Assembly (NCBI GenBank): GCA_028698525.1
Contig: JAQVDB010000016.1
Span: 1-36,451 of the forward strand
Reading direction: 5' to 3'
Source of the DNA: Clostridia bacterium
GTDB taxonomy: Bacteria > Bacillota > Clostridia > JAQVDB01
Length of the DNA stretch: 36,451 nt
The position numbers were made by a program, and so were the translations under genes. Of this stretch, positions 23,920 to 31,926 are shown piece after piece. Positions within the stretch are counted from its first letter, which is position 1. Every line of letters starts with the position of its first letter. The notes under the pieces were generated by a model. It was not told the origin of the DNA and searched no databases. It saw only the letters and a list, made by a program, of their open reading frames with translations.

Positions 23920-25119
23920 TTATTTGTCAAAAACTATCTCTTGAGTCTCTTGAGCTATCATTAACTCTTCGTTTGTTGGTATTACAACTACCTTAACTTT
24001 AGAATCATCTGAGGATATAATGGCTTCTTTTCCTCTAACCTTATTTTTTTGATGGTCAATATGGATATTAAGAAAATCTAATCCATCACAAATTTCTTTT
24101 CTTATAAGAGCTGTATTCTCACCAATACCTGCTGTAAAAGCTATTACATCTAATCCTCCCATAGCTGCTGCATAAGCTCCGATGTACTTTTTAACGCTAT
24201 ATATAAACATCTTTAATGCAAGTTCTGCTCTCTTGTTACCTTCAGAAGCTGCTGCTTCTAAATCTCTAAAATCACTGCTGATGCCGGATATACCTAATAC
24301 ACCGGATTTCTTATTCATGTATACATCGATGTCTTGTGGAGACATATTTTCTTTAGTCATCAAAAACGGAACTATCGCCGGATCTATTGAGCCGCATCTG
24401 GTGCCCATCGGTAATCCTTCCAAAGGAGTAAGCCCCATGCTTGTATCTACGCACTTCCCATCTTTCACAGCTGATATGCTTGAGCCATTGCCTAGATGGC
24501 AGACTATAGTTTTTATCGAATCATATGGAAGATTTAAAAATTTAGCTGTCCTCCTAGAAACATATTTATGGGATGTTCCATGAAAACCGTATCTTCTGAT
24601 AGAATATTTTTCGTACACTTCATAAGGCAGTGCATACATATATGCTTCCTCTGGCATTGTTTGATGGAATGCAGTATCAAACACTGCAACCATAGGAGTA
24701 TCAGGCATTACTTTTTCGCAAGCCTCTATACCCATCAGATTTGCAGGATTATGAAGTGGTCCCAAATCAAAATTGTCTCTTATAGCTTTTTTTACCTGTG
24801 CATCAACAACAACTGATTCAATAAATTTATTACCACCATGCAATACTCTGTGGCCAACTGCAGCTATTTCATCCATGCTCTTTATAGCTCCATGCTTTTT
24901 ATCAACAAGCATTTTTATCACTTGATTCATAGCTTCAGTGTGATCTTTCATATCCTTTTCTATTTCTACTTCTCCGTTTTCAGCAGTCTTATGTTTTAAA
25001 ATAGAACCTTCTATTCCTATTCTCTCCACATTGCCTTTTGATATTACATCTTGATTGTCCATATCAATCAACTGATATTTCAACGAAGAACTTCCACAAT
25101 TAATTACTAATATATTCAT
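23920..25119 (-). CDS. ackA: Acetate kinase
   Basis: A 399-residue enzyme of the ASKHA fold that converts acetyl-phosphate and ADP to acetate and ATP, the ATP-yielding step of acetate fermentation. The N-terminal N-C-G-S-S-S-L-K-Y signature is at 7-15; G-H-R-V-L-H-G-G is near 89; F-D-T-A-F-H-Q-T near 147; Y-G-F-H-G-T-S-H near 178; and G-M-x-P-L-E-G-like nucleotide motifs follow. GGGGAGG precedes the ATG. It follows pta by 22 bases. No strong terminator lies after it; a small GACAAA/TTTGTC repeat spans the stop region. Confidence 0.98.
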   Translation of the reverse strand: MNILVINCGSSSLKYQLIDMDNQDVISKGNVERIGIEGSILKHKTAENGEVEIEKDMKDHTEAMNQVIKMLVDKKHGAIKSMDEIAAVGHRVLHGGNKFIESVVVDAQVKKAIRDNFDLGPLHNPANLMGIEACEKVMPDTPMVAVFDTAFHQTMPEEAYMYALPYEVYEKYSIRRYGFHGTSHKYVSRRTAKFLNLPYDSIKTIVCHLGNGSSISAVKDGKCVDTSMGLTPLEGLPMGTRCGSIDPAIVPFLMTKENMSPQDIDVYMNKKSGVLGISGISSDFRDLEAAASEGNKRAELALKMFIYSVKKYIGAYAAAMGGLDVIAFTAGIGENTALIRKEICDGLDFLNIHIDHQKNKVRGKEAIISSDDSKVKVVVIPTNEELMIAQETQEIVFDK

Positions 25120-25141
25120 TGCTTATTAACCTCCCCTTATA

Positions 25142-26131
25142 TTATTCCTGAGATTGAACAGATGTAATAGCAGTCACATTTACTATATCCTCTACACTGC
25201 ATCCTCTTGACAAATCATTTATAGGTTTAGCTAGTCCTTGGCATACAGGACCAATAGCTTCTGCCCCAGCAAGTCTCTGTACAAGCTTATAACCGATATT
25301 TCCTGCCTGAAGATCAGGGAATACCAAAATATTCGCTTGACCAGCTACTTTGCTTGAAGGTGCTTTAAGGTTTGCAACTTTTTCAACCAATGCTGCATCG
25401 GCCTGTAATTCCCCATCTAGCATCAGGTCAGGTGCTTTTTGTTTTGCTATCTCAGTAGCTTGTACCACTTTATCCACCAATTCGTTGCTTGCACTCCCTT
25501 TTGTAGAAAAAGATAACATAGCCACTTTAGGCTCTATTCCAGCCAATTTCTTTGCTGTTTCAGCAGAGGATAACGCAATTGCTGCCAATTGCTCTGCATC
25601 AGGATTGGGATTTACTGCGCAATCTGCAAATACCAATATCCCGTTTTCTCCATAATCTGAGTTTTTAAGTACCATCAAAAAGCAGCTTGAAACCACAGAA
25701 ATGCCGGGTGCTGTTTTTACAATTTGAAAAGCAGGTCTCAATACATCACCTGTAGCATTTATTGAACCTGCCACCATACCATCTGCATCCCCGGTTTTAA
25801 CCATCATAACTCCATAATACAGTGGATCCTTCATAATCTCTCTGGCCTTCTCAATAGTCATACCTTTTTTCTTTCTTAATTCACAAAACTGTGTAGAATA
25901 GTCTTCAAATTTATCTGAAAAAGCAGGATCAATAATCTGGGCACCTGCTATATCCAAACCGTCAGCCAGGCTTTTTATCTGCTTTTCATCGCCTAACAAG
26001 GTTACTTCTGCGATGCCTTCCTTCAATATTTTTTCAGTAGCCTTAACTACACGTTCTTCAGCGCCTTCTGCTAGCACTATTCTTTTTTTGTTGGTTTTCG
26101 CTTTCTCTTTTATCTGATCTAAAAGCGTCAT
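25142..26131 (-). CDS. pta: Phosphate acetyltransferase
   Basis: A 329-residue enzyme that converts acetyl-CoA and phosphate to acetyl-phosphate. This is the short catalytic form, without the N-terminal regulatory domains of E. coli Pta. Seen are R-I-V-L-A-E-G-A-E-E-R near 19-29, A-D-G-M-V-A-G near 112-118, V-F-A-D-C-A-V-N-P-N-P near 162-172 and V-F-P-D-L-Q-A-G-N-I-G-Y near 268-279. I chose the ATG at 26131 with AAGGAG upstream; the 16 codons before it are leader. It heads the pta-ackA unit and is divergent from tmcAL. Confidence 0.97.
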   Translation of the reverse strand: MTLLDQIKEKAKTNKKRIVLAEGAEERVVKATEKILKEGIAEVTLLGDEKQIKSLADGLDIAGAQIIDPAFSDKFEDYSTQFCELRKKKGMTIEKAREIMKDPLYYGVMMVKTGDADGMVAGSINATGDVLRPAFQIVKTAPGISVVSSCFLMVLKNSDYGENGILVFADCAVNPNPDAEQLAAIALSSAETAKKLAGIEPKVAMLSFSTKGSASNELVDKVVQATEIAKQKAPDLMLDGELQADAALVEKVANLKAPSSKVAGQANILVFPDLQAGNIGYKLVQRLAGAEAIGPVCQGLAKPINDLSRGCSVEDIVNVTAITSVQSQE

Positions 26132-26182
26132 TATTATATCTCCTTTCTGAATGTTAATATATAGACAATGAAATTGCATAAC

Positions 26183-26228
26183 TCAGTAAAAATTCTACAT
26201 TAATATTAAAAATCCTTCTTTTTACTGA
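26183..26228. repeat. 10-bp inverted repeat between pta and tmcAL
   Basis: TCAGTAAAAA (26183-26192) and TTTTTACTGA (26219-26228) are perfect inverted repeats with a 26-base spacer containing the palindrome TTAATATTAA. They lie in the 147-base divergent interval (26132-26278) where both promoters must be. No convincing -35/-10 pair was found for either gene. An operator is possible. Confidence 0.45.
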
Positions 26229-26278
26229 TATAATTATAACAATCATATATATTATAGTTAATATCTGAGGTGAATTCA

Positions 26279-27514
26279 ATGAAAGTAGCAGGAATAATAT
26301 CAGAATATAATCCTTTTCATAATGGCCACCTTTATCATATACAAGAAACCAAACGTCGTACAGATGCAGATTACATAATCTGTGTCATGAACGGAAATTT
26401 TATGCAGCGAGGAGAAGCCGCCCTAGTCAATAAATGGGCAAGAACTGAAATGGCATTGAAAGGTGGTGCCGACATAGTGGTAGAACTTCCAGTAATCTTT
26501 GGAGTGCAGAGCGGAGAATTGTTTTCCTATGCTGGTGTTAAAATACTTGATAGCTTAAATATAGTTGATTTTATATCCTTCGGAAGCGAATGTGGCAATA
26601 TTCAATCGCTAAATAAGATAGCTGATATATTAAAAGATGAACCTAGTGCTTATAAACGGCTCTTAAAGGGATATCTGAAAAAAGGACATTCTTTTGCAAA
26701 GGCAAGACAGCAGGCTATATCTCATTACTTGAATGAGGATATGTCATCAATAATTTCTTCTCCTAATAATATATTAGCTATAGAGTATTTAAAGGCATTG
26801 AAAAGAATAGACAGCAATATGACACCAATAACTATAAAGAGAAAAGGAGCAAGCTATAGTTCCCATCGCTTAAACAAAAAAATATCCAGTGCAACGGCTA
26901 TTCGTACATTAATAAAAAATAATTCAATTAAATCAAAAGAATTAGAAAACAATATGCCAATGCCGATATTAGAAATTCTACACAGGGAATTTGAAATGGG
27001 ACGGGGACCTATCTTTTTAGATTCATTTGAGCAAATAGTATTATATGAATTAAGGAAAAAGGATCCAGATAATCTGTTAAAATATATGGATATATCGGAA
27101 GGATTGGAAAATAGGATACTTAGAAATTCAAAAAAATACGGTTTTCTTAGAGAACTGTTGAGAAAAACCAAAACTAAAAGATATGCATATACCAGATTAA
27201 GCAGAATATTGGTAAATATAATGCTGGACATAACCGAAAATAAAATCAAACTTTTGATGCAAAACGGAGGTCCTCAGTATATAAGAATATTAGGTTTTTC
27301 ACGAAATGCTACACATCTCGTTTCATATATAAATAAAAATAGTTCCCTGCCTGTGATAAATAAAATCCCTAAGCACCTCAATATATCCAATAAACTTTTG
27401 ATAGAAATGATACAAAAAGAAATATTCGCCACAGATATTTATACCCTGGGATACCAAAATGAAAGAGAAAGGAGGGCAGGGATGGATCATATTATGAAAC
27501 CTGTAATCCTATAG
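26279..27514 (+). CDS. tmcAL: tRNA(Met) cytidine acetate ligase TmcAL (YlbM)
   Basis: A 411-residue enzyme that forms N4-acetylcytidine at the wobble position of elongator tRNA(Met) from acetate and ATP. The nucleotidyltransferase motif G-I-I-S-E-Y-N-P-F-H-N-G-H is at 5-17, then M-N-G-N-F-M-Q-R-G-E near 39-48 and F-G-S-E-C-G near 100. The length and these motifs fit the family formerly called YlbM. I chose the ATG at 26279, six bases from GAGGTG; a GTG three codons upstream coincides with the ribosome binding site. It is divergent from pta and its stop codon shares a palindrome with the end of the patatin gene. Confidence 0.93.
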   Translation: MKVAGIISEYNPFHNGHLYHIQETKRRTDADYIICVMNGNFMQRGEAALVNKWARTEMALKGGADIVVELPVIFGVQSGELFSYAGVKILDSLNIVDFISFGSECGNIQSLNKIADILKDEPSAYKRLLKGYLKKGHSFAKARQQAISHYLNEDMSSIISSPNNILAIEYLKALKRIDSNMTPITIKRKGASYSSHRLNKKISSATAIRTLIKNNSIKSKELENNMPMPILEILHREFEMGRGPIFLDSFEQIVLYELRKKDPDNLLKYMDISEGLENRILRNSKKYGFLRELLRKTKTKRYAYTRLSRILVNIMLDITENKIKLLMQNGGPQYIRILGFSRNATHLVSYINKNSSLPVINKIPKHLNISNKLLIEMIQKEIFATDIYTLGYQNERERRAGMDHIMKPVIL

Positions 27515-28267
27515 TCTTGCCTTCAATTCATTTACTACTTCTAATGAAGCTTCTCTTCCCAGCTTCACACATTCCTCTACATTATTAAAATTGGCAGGAT
27601 TGACATTTTTAACATCCGGCCTGATCAAATAATCGCTTTCTATTATTTTGGTATTAGCTATTTCCAATTCCATAACTTCTATTGACTGGAGTATCACCTC
27701 TAGAATGTTTGTAGCTTTTTTATGCGCACCTGCAAACCCAACATCTACTGCAACAACAATGTCTGCCCCCATATCTCTTACCGCTTGAACAGGAACCCTG
27801 TCAGCAACACCTCCATCAACTAATAGAGAGTCACCTTTTTCTACCGGAACAAATATACCAGGTATTGCAATACTAGCCCTCACAGCTTCACTTACGCTAC
27901 CTTCTCTTATAACGACACTTCGAGAGTTATTTAAATCAGTTGCCATGACTGATAATGGAATTTTTAGATCTTCAAATTCAGCTTTTTGCGTCAGTATATC
28001 TATCAATTCTACAATTTTTTTGCCTGCAATAAATCCTTTTCTTGGAACTATAAAATCCATATATTTTTTTTGTTCTAACTGCATTCCAATTTTTTCAATC
28101 ATGTGTGCAGATACACCGCTACAATAAAGAGCGCCGATTAAAGCACCTATGCTGCTACCGGCGATACAATCTACCTTAATATTATTTTCCTCAAATACTT
28201 GTAGTACACCTATATGGGATAATCCCCTTGCAGCCCCAGCTCCTAGAGCTAATCCGATCTTGTACAT
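27509..28267 (-). CDS. Patatin-like phospholipase (RssA/YlbK family)
   Basis: A 252-residue lipid acyl hydrolase fold protein. The oxyanion loop G-A-G-A-A-R-G is near 10-16, the nucleophile elbow G-S-S-I-G near 38-42 (Ser), and the catalytic Asp is in D-G-G near 148. No signal peptide, so it is cytoplasmic or peripheral. The natural substrate is unknown. I chose the ATG at 28267, eight bases from AGGAG. It corresponds to Bacillus ylbK and here is divergent from ylbJ. Its TAG stop and that of tmcAL together form CTATAG, so the two transcripts overlap convergently without room for a terminator. Confidence 0.88.
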   Translation of the reverse strand: MYKIGLALGAGAARGLSHIGVLQVFEENNIKVDCIAGSSIGALIGALYCSGVSAHMIEKIGMQLEQKKYMDFIVPRKGFIAGKKIVELIDILTQKAEFEDLKIPLSVMATDLNNSRSVVIREGSVSEAVRASIAIPGIFVPVEKGDSLLVDGGVADRVPVQAVRDMGADIVVAVDVGFAGAHKKATNILEVILQSIEVMELEIANTKIIESDYLIRPDVKNVNPANFNNVEECVKLGREASLEVVNELKARL

Positions 28268-28351
28268 GTTCACCACTCCTGAATCAAAGTCATAAAATAA
28301 ATTTTCTATTAATATATATGAAGAAAGGCCTAAAATATACCGGAGGATAAT

Positions 28352-29629
28352 ATGTATCTATTGATACTCATACCCACAATAATACTGGCAATCCTTTTAT
28401 TTAAATTCAAAACAACCAAAACAATGAAAATATACATAACTGCAATGATGGCATTAGTATTTACCATCCTTATTATTTTATATCCACAGCAATCCTATCA
28501 ATCGGGACTAGACGGGCTTAAAATGTGGTTTAATGTTGTTTTCCCGGCCCTATTCCCTTTTTTTGTGGGTTCAGAGATACTGATAAATCTAGGATTGGTA
28601 AATTTTATAGGGATATTCCTACAGCCATTGATGGCACCATTGTTCAACGTGCCTGGTAGCGGGTCTTTCGTATTTGCTATGAGTGTCACATCAGGCTACC
28701 CTATGGGAGCAAAATTGACTTCCCGATTGAGGCAGGATAAAGTAATCACTAAAATTCAAGGTGAAAGATTGCTATCTTTTTGCAATACATCCGGTCCACT
28801 ATTTGTAATAGGCGCTGTAGGTGTAGGAATGTTTAACTCCACAAAAGTAGGCATTATAATTTTAATATCACATTATCTGGCATGTATAACTACAGGAATC
28901 ATTTTTAGGTTTTATAAATACCAAAAAGATTCATGTAAAAGCATACCGATAAAAACAAATATATTTAAAGCTGCCTTTCATCAACTATATAAGGCTCAAA
29001 TAAATAATAAAAAAAGTTTTGGTTCTCTATTGGGAAGCGCCATTAAAGACTCTATAAATTCAATATTATCAATAGGTGGATTCATAATAATCTTCTCTGT
29101 AATGATAGGTATTTTCTCTAATATAGGCATAGTAAATATTTTATCAGATATTCTCTATATATGTACAAAATTTTTAAATATCCACCCTACATTGTATAAA
29201 GGCATAGCAAGTGGAGCTCTGGAAATCACTACCGGATGTAACAAAATAAGTTCTTTACCTTTGGTGCCAATTCACCAAAAAATTTTTGCCACAGCTGCTG
29301 TGATTACTTGGGGTGGAATATCAGTTCATTCTCAAACAGCCAGCTTTATTAGCAAAACCGATATATCCCTCACCCCTTATATATATGCTAAAATCATCCA
29401 GTCCATACTTGCAGGATTTTATAGCCTGCTGATAATGCCATTTTTTAACATCCGTTCTCAAGTCATCACTCAATCAGTATTTAGTGTAGATATGCACAAC
29501 TCAACCTTTTGGGATAAAATCGCCTTTACTTCTAAATCTTTTATATATGTATCAGTATTAATTTTATTAGTAGGTTTAATTATTTATATAAACAAACAAA
29601 TCTATAAGTCCTTTAAAAAAATAGAATAA
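28352..29629 (+). CDS. ylbJ: Sporulation integral membrane protein YlbJ
   Basis: A 425-residue membrane protein with about eight to ten hydrophobic segments (for example 4-20, 28-45, 60-80, 230-260, 335-360, 395-417). It belongs to the nucleoside-recognition (gate domain) family; the stretch S-G-Y-P-M-G-A-K-L near 112 and C-N-T-S-G-P-L-F near 143 are typical of YlbJ/SpoVM-like sporulation proteins. In Bacillus, ylbJ is sigma-E-controlled and needed for heat-resistant spores. GGAGG precedes the ATG. Upstream, GTCATAAA...AATATATA vaguely resembles a sigma-E promoter, but the match is weak. Being alone on the plus strand, it has its own control. Confidence 0.85.
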   Translation: MYLLILIPTIILAILLFKFKTTKTMKIYITAMMALVFTILIILYPQQSYQSGLDGLKMWFNVVFPALFPFFVGSEILINLGLVNFIGIFLQPLMAPLFNVPGSGSFVFAMSVTSGYPMGAKLTSRLRQDKVITKIQGERLLSFCNTSGPLFVIGAVGVGMFNSTKVGIIILISHYLACITTGIIFRFYKYQKDSCKSIPIKTNIFKAAFHQLYKAQINNKKSFGSLLGSAIKDSINSILSIGGFIIIFSVMIGIFSNIGIVNILSDILYICTKFLNIHPTLYKGIASGALEITTGCNKISSLPLVPIHQKIFATAAVITWGGISVHSQTASFISKTDISLTPYIYAKIIQSILAGFYSLLIMPFFNIRSQVITQSVFSVDMHNSTFWDKIAFTSKSFIYVSVLILLVGLIIYINKQIYKSFKKIE

Positions 29630-29635
29630 AAAATT

Positions 29636-30076
29636 TTATCTTCTTAATTCCTCTCTGTTATTTTTTATCTCCGACAATAAATTGTTCAGATTACGTTCAA
29701 GCTTGTCCAAAATTTGATCGGCATATTCCCTTGATCCAACTCTTATTTCTCTCGCGCTCTTGTTTGCGTTTGATATTATCTTTTGAGCCTGTATTTCGGC
29801 TTTTTTGATAATTTCACTCTGATTAACCATGGACTTGATATGCTCTTCTGCTTCACTCAATATAATCTCTGATTGCTTTTGAGCATCTATTAATATCTTT
29901 TGTCTTTCTGTTTTTATAAATTGGGCTTCTTTCAATTGATCAGGGAAGTTTATTCTTATATCCTTAATCAATCCAAAAATCTTTTCTTTATCTATCAATC
30001 CATTTGAAGTAAAAGGAATTGTAAAGGCGTTCTCTATTTCCTCCTCTAACTCATTCAACAAATCTAATATCTCCAA
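29636..30076 (-). CDS. Coiled-coil protein, function unknown
   Basis: A 146-residue, mostly helical, highly charged protein. From residue 55 on it looks like one long coiled coil (repeating A/E/K/Q with I/L at heptad positions: A-Q-K-Q-S-E-I-I-L-S-E-A-E-E-H-I...), reminiscent of DivIVA C-terminal regions or ATP synthase stalk subunits; there is no membrane segment, so it is not AtpF. The start is a TTG at 30076, eight bases from AGGAGG. It follows coaD by 12 bases in the same operon. Bacillus has no gene at this place. I cannot name a function; membership of a DivIVA-like family is inference. Confidence 0.75.
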   Translation of the reverse strand: MEILDLLNELEEEIENAFTIPFTSNGLIDKEKIFGLIKDIRINFPDQLKEAQFIKTERQKILIDAQKQSEIILSEAEEHIKSMVNQSEIIKKAEIQAQKIISNANKSAREIRVGSREYADQILDKLERNLNNLLSEIKNNREELRR

Positions 30077-30088
30077 ACTGATGGCCTC

Positions 30089-30571
30089 CTATCGCAATTT
30101 ATTTAAAATAGTTTTTAAAACGACATCGGGTACCAATCCTTTTATGCAACCATTTAAACTTCCTACTTCTTTTATCATGCTAGAACTTAAATATGAATAT
30201 TCTTTGCTGGTCATCATAAATATGGTTTCTATCTCATTATCCAATTTTCTATTCATTAAAGCCATTTGAAATTCATACTCAAAATCCGAAACGGCTCTCA
30301 ATCCTTTTACAATGATATTAGCATTGTTTTGTCGCATAAAGTCCACTAGAAGTCCATCAAAACCTTTCACCTCAATATCCTTTAGATTCTGTTGTTTAAC
30401 ACTCTTGCTTATCATATCTATTCGTTCTTCCATAGTAAAAAGAGGTGATTTATTAGGGTTATTAATCACTCCTACTATCAGCTTATCAAATATTTTTGTT
30501 GATCTTTTAATTATATCTATATGACCATTTGTAACCGGGTCAAAACTCCCCGGATAAACTCCTATCTTCAT
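30089..30571 (-). CDS. coaD: Phosphopantetheine adenylyltransferase
   Basis: A 160-residue enzyme for the penultimate step of coenzyme A synthesis, joining ATP and 4'-phosphopantetheine. It opens with [14 protein letters not shown], with the T/H-x-G-H nucleotidyltransferase motif; [13 protein letters not shown] near 87-99 and S-S-S-M-I-K-E-V near 128-135 complete it. AAGGAGG precedes the ATG. It overlaps rsmD by 32 bases, the common rsmD-coaD arrangement. It supplies the CoA and ACP arm used by neighbouring fab and pta genes. Confidence 0.97.
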   Translation of the reverse strand: MKIGVYPGSFDPVTNGHIDIIKRSTKIFDKLIVGVINNPNKSPLFTMEERIDMISKSVKQQNLKDIEVKGFDGLLVDFMRQNNANIIVKGLRAVSDFEYEFQMALMNRKLDNEIETIFMMTSKEYSYLSSSMIKEVGSLNGCIKGLVPDVVLKTILNKLR

Positions 30572-31121
30572 TTTTGCCTCCTTTGATATAAAAAGTTATA
30601 CAAGTATCACCGTATTTTTTGTTCTTCCACTGGATAAGATCTTTAACCTCCTGCGGGAAGACCTCTCGTGCACTGTGCTCTACCACTACTAATCCTCGCT
30701 CATCAAGAATATCATATGCCGAAATTTTTTCAATCACCGGAATACCTAATTTTTTTAGATAGGGAGGATCTATGAATATTAAATCATATTTATTTCCTTT
30801 TAAGCAACCTAATTTACTCTCCACCCTACCTTTAATTATGGTAGATCTCTCCGAAAAACCCATCGAATTCACATTCTCATATATGGTCTTTATACATACA
30901 GGACTAACATCGATAAAAGTTACATTTCGTGCCCCCCTGCTCAGACATTCCAAGCCTAGATTGCCAGTACCGGAAAACAAATCCAATACAATGCTGGAAT
31001 CCACCTTATTATAAATTATATTGAAAATAGATTCTTTTACCTTGTCTGATGTAGGTCTAGTATTCATCGTCTTTATAGATTTTATCTTTCTTCCCTTTGC
31101 GCTACCCGAAATTATTCTCAA
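30540..31121 (-). CDS. rsmD: 16S rRNA (guanine-966-N2)-methyltransferase RsmD
   Basis: A 193-residue SAM-dependent methyltransferase acting on 16S rRNA in the assembled 30S subunit. It begins [12 protein letters not shown], then [12 protein letters not shown] near 22-33, the SAM motif [11 protein letters not shown] near 44-54 and the catalytic D-P-P-Y near 121-124. The start is a TTG at 31121, 12 bases from AGGAGG, longer than usual spacing. It heads the rsmD-coaD-coiled-coil operon. Bacillus YlbH is the equivalent. Confidence 0.94.
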   Translation of the reverse strand: MRIISGSAKGRKIKSIKTMNTRPTSDKVKESIFNIIYNKVDSSIVLDLFSGTGNLGLECLSRGARNVTFIDVSPVCIKTIYENVNSMGFSERSTIIKGRVESKLGCLKGNKYDLIFIDPPYLKKLGIPVIEKISAYDILDERGLVVVEHSAREVFPQEVKDLIQWKNKKYGDTCITFYIKGGKNEDRSLSGEF

Positions 31122-31156
31122 CCTGTGTTTTTACCTCCTAACCTTTCACTCTATTC

Positions 31157-31185
31157 ATTTTAGCATAAATTTACTAGGTTTTTAA
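31157..31185 (-). promoter_or_regulatory. Possible promoter of rsmD-coaD
   Basis: Minus strand: TTAAAA (31185-31180), a 17-base spacer, and TAAAAT (31162-31157), about 36 bases before the rsmD start. Four of six and five of six bases match sigma-A consensus. Confidence 0.45.
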
Positions 31186-31230
31186 TAGTATAGCTCAGTT
31201 TAGGGAATAATTTTGTTGTTTTTGTAGAAT

Positions 31231-31274
31231 AATATATACTGTTAAATAATAATGTTTATTTAACAGTATATATT
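31231..31274. repeat. Perfect 19-bp AT-rich inverted repeat
   Basis: The arms 31231-31249 and 31256-31274 are exact inverted repeats with a six-base TAATGT loop. An alternative pairing is possible: GGGAATA (31203-31209) is the reverse complement of TATTCCC (31271-31277). Each arm carries TATACT, which could act as a -10 box on either strand. Confidence 0.7.
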
Positions 31275-31341
31275 CCCCATAGAGCTCTTCCTTCAATTTC
31301 TCCTCTCCCGACACTGGTGACAAAAGTCACCAGTTTTTTTT
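31247..31341 (+). ncRNA. Candidate small regulatory RNA with C/U-rich anti-ribosome-binding-site region
   Basis: A plus-strand rho-independent terminator (31313-31341) has no plus-strand gene upstream for 1.7 kb. A possible promoter, TTTGTT (31212-31217), a 17-base spacer and TATACT (31235-31240), would give an RNA of about 95 bases: a 5' stem from the 19-bp repeat, then unpaired C- and U-rich sequence (TATTCCCC; TTTCTCCTCTCCC) complementary to GGAGG-type sites, then the terminator hairpin. This layout resembles C-rich small RNAs of Firmicutes such as FsrA and RsaE, but no sequence kinship is claimed. Confidence 0.4.
31313..31341 (+). terminator. Strong plus-strand rho-independent terminator without a known gene
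   Basis: A 9-bp stem ACTGGTGAC/GTCACCAGT (31313-31321 with 31326-31334) with an AAAA loop is followed by eight T's on the plus strand. On the minus strand no T tract follows, so it is directional. It would end a plus-strand RNA starting in the interval. Confidence 0.85.
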
Positions 31342-31454
31342 GTCAAATATCTATGAGCAACTCATTTACTTTTGTACGGAACATATATAGAAAACGCTCA
31401 TGCGATAAATATTCGGCTAAAGTAACTAATATTCATTTCATTTGGAAAATACCA

Positions 31455-31494
31455 AGCTTTCCCCAAACTCGCTAGCGCTCAAACAGGAAAAGCT
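31455..31494. repeat. Small structured intergenic element, possible dispersed repeat
   Basis: AGCTTTCC (31455-31462) and GGAAAAGCT (31486-31494) are inverted repeats with one bulged base, enclosing CCAAACT, the palindrome CGCTAGCG (31470-31477) and CTCAAAC. I have an impression of similar AAACTCGC...GCTCAAAC pieces in other clostridial intergenic regions, but a genome search is needed. Confidence 0.4.
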
Positions 31495-31541
31495 AAAATA
31501 GTGTGCTAGATTTGGAGCACGTATAAAATCCTACACGCATG

Positions 31542-31578
31542 AAAATAAGGGACGATTATGCGATTCGTCCCTTATTTT
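31542..31578 (-). terminator. Hairpin terminator after the first SASP gene
   Basis: A perfect 14-bp stem (31542-31555 with 31565-31578, core AAGGGACGA/TCGTCCCTT) lies 11 bases past the SASP stop. The minus-strand end of the stem is TTATTTT followed by C, a short U run. The core is shared with the hairpin at 34289-34340. Confidence 0.75.
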
Positions 31579-31588
31579 ATCTATGTTA

Positions 31589-31798
31589 TTAAAAAGTTTT
31601 ACTAGACATGGATCTTTGAGCCTGCTCTATCATCTTTTTTACCATATTTCCACCGATGTATCCTGCTTCTTTAGCAGTGATATCACCGTTATAGCCTTGC
31701 TTAAGATTTACTCCGACTTCGCTGGCTACTTCATACTTCATCTGTTCAAGTGCCTGTCTGGCTTCGGGCACCAATTTTTGATTAGTATTTCTGGCCAC
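31589..31798 (-). CDS. Small acid-soluble spore protein, alpha/beta type (copy 1)
   Basis: A 69-residue DNA-binding protein that saturates spore DNA and protects it from UV and heat, and is degraded at germination. The family signature K-Y-E-V-A-S-E-V-G-V holds the germination protease site; G-G-N-M-V-K-K-M-I follows near 48-56. The start is a GTG at 31798 with AGGAGGTG five bases upstream; the frame extends 14 codons further but without family similarity. Expression in the forespore under sigma-G is expected from the family; I could not identify the promoter. Nearly identical to the next gene, so a recent tandem duplication. Confidence 0.95.
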   Translation of the reverse strand: MARNTNQKLVPEARQALEQMKYEVASEVGVNLKQGYNGDITAKEAGYIGGNMVKKMIEQAQRSMSSKTF

Positions 31799-31874
31799 TG
31801 TTTCACCTCCTGTTTTATCTTCTGTTATTAATTTCTCCACTGATTTAGTTTTTACTCTAGCAAATTATTGTAAC

Positions 31875-31912
31875 AAATAAAAGAATAACCAATACTGGTT
31901 ATTCTTTTATTT
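31875..31912 (-). terminator. Rho-independent terminator after the second SASP gene
   Basis: A 17-bp stem (31875-31891 with 31896-31912, loop GTAT) with a U-rich tail (TTTTATTTGTT) on the minus strand, 15 bases past the stop codon of copy 2. It makes the two SASP genes separate transcription units. Confidence 0.88.
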
Positions 31913-31926
31913 ATATTAATATTAAA

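Larger units (their letters stand above)
31122..31588. other. 467-bp gene-free interval between rsmD and the SASP genes
   Basis: No plausible protein-coding frame is present. From left to right it holds a possible rsmD promoter (31157-31185), a 19-bp AT-rich hairpin (31231-31274), a pyrimidine-rich stretch with TTTCTCCTCTCCC (31297-31309), a plus-strand terminator (31313-31341), about 110 bases with no structure I can see (31342-31453), a small structured element (31455-31494) and the first SASP terminator (31542-31578). Taken together the left half looks like a small RNA gene. Confidence 0.7.

Noticed and set aside
26854-27249. 131-codon minus-strand frame inside tmcAL
   Set aside because: Shadow of tmcAL with no ribosome binding site or recognisable motif.
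31799-31840. Longer start for the first SASP
   Set aside because: The added residues do not resemble any SASP, while the GTG at 31798 has a perfectly placed AGGAGGTG and matches copy 2.
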